A stretch of 64,000 nucleotides of DNA. Origin: Arthrobacter nitroguajacolicus_D (lineage in GTDB: Bacteria > Actinomycetota > Actinomycetes > Actinomycetales > Micrococcaceae). Shown in pieces: positions 60,482 through 64,000 of this stretch. Position 1 is the stretch's first letter. Each line of letters begins with the position of its first letter. The translations under genes and the position numbers were made by a program. Where the stretch lies: contig NZ_JAVDSH010000001.1 in NCBI RefSeq assembly GCF_031455195.1, positions 124,001-188,000 of the forward strand. The letters run 5' to 3'. The notes below the pieces were generated by a model. It searched no databases and was not told the DNA's origin. It was given only the letters and a program-made list of their open reading frames with translations.

Positions 60482-62575
60482 GTGGCAGGATTCGAGGCCC
60501 AGCCTTCGTTGCTCCAGCCCTCACTCCTGCAGGGTTTTCCGGAGCGTGCACCGGTCAACGGACCGCCCCTCGCCGCGGAGAACCCCGTCGCACGGGTGGT
60601 GCTGGAATCCTCCTTGCCCCATTTGGACAGGCCTTTCGACTACAGCGTTCCCGCGGAGCTTTCTGACACAGCTGTGCCCGGTGTGCGCGTCAAGGTCAAA
60701 TTCAACGGCCAGGAGCTGAACGGGTACGTCGTGGAGCGCCGCGCCAATTCGGAGGGTTCCCACTCCCTGGCGGCCCTGCACAAAGTCGTTTCCCCGGTGG
60801 CCGTCCTGACTCCGGCCATCGCAGAGCTGGCCGGCAGTGTCGCCGCCCGGTACGCCGGAACCCTCAGCGACGTCCTCCGGACTGCGATCCCGCCCAGGGT
60901 CGCCAAGGTGGAGAAGGAACTGCTCGCCGGAGAGCTGGATGCAGCCGGAACGCCTGAGCTGGGTTCCAGTCCGGCCGATGGCTGGAGGGCTTACTCCAAC
61001 GGAGCACCCTACGTGCAGCACTTGGCCGGTGGTGGTACGCCCAAGGCCGTCCTGACCGCTTTGCAGGGGTTCGGTCCCCATGGGTGGCCGGCGCTTGTTG
61101 CTTCCGCCGTTGCGGCAGTCCGCTCGTCGGGCCGGGGCGCCGTGGTGGTCGTACCCGACTACCGTGACCTGGAGCAGCTGGAAGCCGCCCTTGAGAGTGT
61201 CCTGCCGAAGTCCGACGTCGCCCGACTCACTGCAGACGACGGCCAGACCCCCCGATACCGGAACTTCCTTCGGCTGCTGAGTGGTTCCGCCGGAGTGGCG
61301 ATTGGTACACGTTCGGCCGCCTATGCCCCGGTGCGGGACCTGGGCCTGGTGGTGTGCTGGGACGACGGCGATGACCTGCACATCGAGCAGCGGGCCCCTT
61401 ATGCGCATACCCGGGAGGTCCTGTTGCTGCGTGCCGAGCAGGAAGGTGCGGCCTGCCTCATGGCTGCCCACAGCCGCAGCACGGAGCTTCAACGCCTTGT
61501 CGAAATGCAGTGGGCGGTTCCTATCGAGGCACCACGATCCGCTGTCCGTTCGACGGTTCCCCGGGTCCTGAACACGGCTGACAGTTTTGAGCAGGAACGT
61601 GATCCCTTGGCACGCATTGCCCGCCTGCCCGGGGCGGCCTGGCGGGCGGCAAAGGAGGGCCTGGATCGGGGTCCGGTCCTGGTACAGGTTGCCCGGGCCG
61701 GCTATGCACCGTCGTTGGTGTGCGAGACGTGCCGGGAACTTGCCCGCTGCAACGCCTGCCAGGGGCCGTTGGCCGTATCCAGCGGCGCAGCCATACCTGC
61801 GTGTCGCTGGTGCTCAACACCAGCACCCCAGTGGCGCTGCACCCATTGCAGCGGAACAAGGCTCCGCCGGGGTGCGGCGGGTGTGATGCGGACGGCGGAG
61901 GAACTGGGGCGTGCCTTCCCGGGCAAGGCCGTCGTGACTTCATCAGGTGAGCACATCAAAGCGGCCGTGCCGGACGTTCCGGCCTTGGTGGTGGCGACTG
62001 TCGGCGCTGAGCCGGTGGCTGCCCACGGCTACGCTGCGGCCCTGCTGCTCGATGGAAATTCGCTGCTCCGGCGCGAGAACCTCAGGGCAGGCGAGGACAC
62101 CGTCAGGCGCTGGTTCAACGCAGCTGCCCTCGTCAAACCCGCAAGCCAAGGCGGCCTCGTGGTGATCACCGCGGACGATACCGCTGCGACCGGTGCGCTG
62201 CTGCGGTGGGACGCTTCGGGATACGCATCGCGCGAGCTGGCACTGCGGAAGGAACTGCAGTTGCCCCCAGCGGTACGGGTTGCCTCTGTTACCGGCGGGA
62301 GGGCCGACGTCGGACACTTTTCGCAGGCCTTCGAGGCCAGTGCAGCGCTGCCCTCGGGCACCAAACTCCGCAGCGCCGGGCCGGCTCCCCTTCAGCCGCT
62401 TACAGGCGCCGCCCAACTGCCGGCCGCTGATGCGGATGTGAGGATGCTCTACTTCATCCCCTACAGCGACGCGGCTGCGGCTACCCGCGCCATGCGCGCC
62501 GTGAAGGCTGCGAGTGCCGCCAAGCGCACGTCTGGCCCTGTACAGCTCCGCTTGGACGGCGTGGACGTCCTCTAG
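60482..62575 (+). CDS. priA: PriA-like primosomal protein N' (degenerate ATPase)
   Basis: 697 residues from GTG 60482, chosen because TGGAGGTGA (60468-60476), an excellent Shine-Dalgarno, is 8 bases upstream of it; GTG 60452 is earlier in frame. The N-terminal DNA-binding domain (ARVVLESSLPHLDRPFDYSV) is intact. The helicase motifs are lost: Walker A is replaced by HLAGGGTPKAVL (~180-192) and the DEEH box by CWDDGDD (~293). Eight cysteines in two CxxC pairs each (CETCRELARCNACQG; CRWCSTPAPQWRCTHC) form the zinc region at ~413-460. Actinobacterial PriA proteins generally lack ATPase motifs and may act as a loader scaffold at restarted forks. Confidence 0.92.
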   Translation: MAGFEAQPSLLQPSLLQGFPERAPVNGPPLAAENPVARVVLESSLPHLDRPFDYSVPAELSDTAVPGVRVKVKFNGQELNGYVVERRANSEGSHSLAALHKVVSPVAVLTPAIAELAGSVAARYAGTLSDVLRTAIPPRVAKVEKELLAGELDAAGTPELGSSPADGWRAYSNGAPYVQHLAGGGTPKAVLTALQGFGPHGWPALVASAVAAVRSSGRGAVVVVPDYRDLEQLEAALESVLPKSDVARLTADDGQTPRYRNFLRLLSGSAGVAIGTRSAAYAPVRDLGLVVCWDDGDDLHIEQRAPYAHTREVLLLRAEQEGAACLMAAHSRSTELQRLVEMQWAVPIEAPRSAVRSTVPRVLNTADSFEQERDPLARIARLPGAAWRAAKEGLDRGPVLVQVARAGYAPSLVCETCRELARCNACQGPLAVSSGAAIPACRWCSTPAPQWRCTHCSGTRLRRGAAGVMRTAEELGRAFPGKAVVTSSGEHIKAAVPDVPALVVATVGAEPVAAHGYAAALLLDGNSLLRRENLRAGEDTVRRWFNAAALVKPASQGGLVVITADDTAATGALLRWDASGYASRELALRKELQLPPAVRVASVTGGRADVGHFSQAFEASAALPSGTKLRSAGPAPLQPLTGAAQLPAADADVRMLYFIPYSDAAAATRAMRAVKAASAAKRTSGPVQLRLDGVDVL

Positions 62576-62584
62576 CCCGGTGCG

Positions 62585-63667
62585 TCAGCCCCTGCGTTTA
62601 CGCTGGGCCACGACTTCCTCGGCTGCGGCAAGGAGTTGCTGTGCTGACTCGTCCCAGTTGAACCCTGCTGCACGCTCCACCGAACGCACGGAGCGCTCCT
62701 GCCAGAGGGAGTCCTTCGCCAAAGCCGTGACGGCTGCTGAGAAGTCAGCGGGTGAATCCGGGTCCACGTAGCTGATGGCATCGCCGCCTACTTCCCGGAA
62801 AATGGGGATGTCGCTGGCGATCACGGGTGTCCCCAGCGCCATCGCCTCAACCAGCGGCAAACCGTACCCCTCGGCGCGGGAAAGGCTGATCAGGGCGGTT
62901 GCTCGAACAAGGAGTTCGTCGTATTGGGCGTCCGTAACCCCGTTGTGGAACTGGACCTTGGCTCCTTCTGGAACCATCGCCTCGAGTTCCGCCTTGCGGT
63001 CGGAGGTGATCCGGCTGAGCAGGTGCAGGGTGAAGTCCGGCAAGCCGGCCATGCCCCGGATCATCGTTTCCACATTCTTGTACGGCATGAACGAACCCAT
63101 GTACAGGAGTGTCTTGTCGGCGCCCGCGGCAGGATTACGGGGCGCCTGGCCGGGTTGCGGGGCGTTGCCCACAATGCGCACCGGCCGTTTGGTCAGTTGG
63201 TACTTGGCCATGAGGGCACGGGTTGTCTGGCTGATGGTTGCCACGATGTCGGCACGGTTCAGCAGGAGGCGCTGCGGCCAAAAGGCCTTGTGGTAGAGCC
63301 GCCACAGCAGCCGTACGGGAGCCGGCAGGAAGCCTGGGGGAGTGGGGTGCTCGTAGTAGATGAGGTCATGCAAGGTGAGGATCAGGCCGTAGCGCCGTCC
63401 CAGGGTGCCCATGGTCTGCATGGGACACACGACGACGTCCGCGCCCAGCGGGTTGACCTTTCGTGCGACAAACAGCTCCATCGGAGACAAGGGGCTGTTG
63501 ATCATCACATAGGGAACGTCCGGCAGCAGCGCGAGTTGGCGCTTGTCGCTGATCAGCATGGTCACGTCCGCGATTTTGGATGTTGCTGCTATGAGGCTGG
63601 AACCGTAGCGGCTGATGCCATCGTGGTGGTCCGTTCGGGTAAAGCGGGCGTCGATGACGATTTTCAC
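62585..63667 (-). CDS. GT4-family glycosyltransferase
   Basis: 360 residues from GTG 63667, overlapping the upstream hydrolase stop by 4 bases. The GT-B fold is indicated by the N-terminal DARFTRTDHHDGISRYGSSL, LTLHDLIYYEHP and, in the donor domain, LYMGSFMPYKNVETMI and the E-x7-E motif EGYGLPLVE (E266, E274). It probably transfers a sugar from an NDP donor onto a cell-envelope or secondary-metabolite acceptor, but neither is identifiable. It is convergent with priA, 9 bases apart. Confidence 0.88.
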   Translation of the reverse strand: MKIVIDARFTRTDHHDGISRYGSSLIAATSKIADVTMLISDKRQLALLPDVPYVMINSPLSPMELFVARKVNPLGADVVVCPMQTMGTLGRRYGLILTLHDLIYYEHPTPPGFLPAPVRLLWRLYHKAFWPQRLLLNRADIVATISQTTRALMAKYQLTKRPVRIVGNAPQPGQAPRNPAAGADKTLLYMGSFMPYKNVETMIRGMAGLPDFTLHLLSRITSDRKAELEAMVPEGAKVQFHNGVTDAQYDELLVRATALISLSRAEGYGLPLVEAMALGTPVIASDIPIFREVGGDAISYVDPDSPADFSAAVTALAKDSLWQERSVRSVERAAGFNWDESAQQLLAAAEEVVAQRKRRG

Positions 63668-64000
63668 GCGGGATGTTCCTCCAGGAAGGTGCGGATGGCT
63701 GTTGCGGCCGGGACCGGCGTCTCGTAGTGGATGAGGTGCCCGACGCCGGGAATCACTTCCAGCGTTCCGTCGGGTAGGCGCTCCATGAGTTTGTGCTGGT
63801 TGGGAAGGGTGGCGATCTCGTCTTTTTCGCCGGCGACCAGGAGCACCGGGAGGGTCAGTTGTTCGGCGACCTCCGCCACGTTCCCTGAGACCGAGGCTTT
63901 GAAGGATTCGAGCAGGCTGTTCCGGTCCGCGAAGGCGCTGAAGTAGGCATTATGCTGTGCGTGGATGAACCGGCGCAGGTGCTTGTCCTTGGTTTTGGCC
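63664..64000 (-). CDS. alpha/beta hydrolase, C-terminal part (5' end outside window)
   Basis: The minus-strand frame is open to the window edge, giving about 111 C-terminal residues. The segment LPVLLVAGEKDEIATLPNQ carries the family acid residue after beta-strand 7, and IPGVGHLIHYETP carries the catalytic histidine. The nucleophile elbow is upstream and not visible. The substrate is unknown. It is translationally coupled to the glycosyltransferase (4-base overlap), so the two probably form an operon. Confidence 0.85.
   Translation of the reverse strand, partial: AKTKDKHLRRFIHAQHNAYFSAFADRNSLLESFKASVSGNVAEVAEQLTLPVLLVAGEKDEIATLPNQHKLMERLPDGTLEVIPGVGHLIHYETPVPAATAIRTFLEEHPA

Noticed and set aside
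61020..61400. PriA lacking Walker motifs as a possible pseudogene
   Set aside because: The frame is full length, the zinc cysteines are intact, and loss of ATPase motifs is a general feature of actinobacterial PriA.

Overview
The window is core chromosome of a high-GC actinobacterium, most likely of the Arthrobacter/Paenarthrobacter lineage (Micrococcaceae). This rests on the GC-rich, strongly GTG/TTG-starting genes and on actinobacterial gene orders: thrS-HIT-pgsA, pyrC-membrane protein-carA, and mihF-gmk-rpoZ-coaBC-metK-priA. It also rests on actinobacteria-type proteins (mIHF-like factor, degenerate PriA, zinc-free S4, DUF6504 with DnaE2). I see no tRNA, rRNA, CRISPR array, insertion sequence or prophage, and no gene-free stretch reaches 300 bases.

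Layout. Bases 1-4505: end of a FAD monooxygenase gene, then an SOS-type palindrome driving a DUF6504-dnaE2 mutagenesis pair. 4.6-7.9 kb: thrS, a HIT Ap4A phosphorylase-like gene and pgsA. 8-15.3 kb: pdxS and pdxT (vitamin B6 synthase) separated by an M3 peptidase, a CapA-like lipoprotein and the murT-gatD pair for peptidoglycan amidation. 15.3-21.9 kb: yebC, ruvCAB, yajC-secD-secF. 22-27.6 kb: a bifunctional (p)ppGpp synthetase/hydrolase, then three minus-strand genes (AbiEi-like, DUF349, membrane-anchored cyclophilin). 27.8-34 kb: hisS, aspS, a GNAT protein, a Vms1/eRF1-like protein and rarA.

34-46.1 kb: rpsD, then a long co-directional run (DUF948, DUF6167-like, alaS, ruvX, mltG, aroE-C-K-B, a helical protein, efp, nusB) in which many neighbours overlap by 1-4 bases. 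It ends at a strong terminator facing a PrsW protease. 47.6-56.4 kb: the complete de novo UMP operon pyrR-B-C-(membrane protein)-carA-carB-pyrF, probably controlled by PyrR at a leader hairpin. 56.5-62.6 kb: mihF (with a CRP-like site), gmk, rpoZ, coaBC, metK, priA. The window closes with a minus-strand GT4 glycosyltransferase and a truncated alpha/beta hydrolase.

I found no clearly new multi-gene system. The points most worth a second look are the SOS palindrome upstream of a dnaE2 pair that lacks imuB in the window, an AspRS carrying two residues linked to tRNA-Asn mischarging, a Vms1-like protein apparently missing its catalytic loop, a MurT without its cysteine zinc ribbon, an MltG with a 28-histidine cytoplasmic segment, and a PyrR-type leader hairpin.
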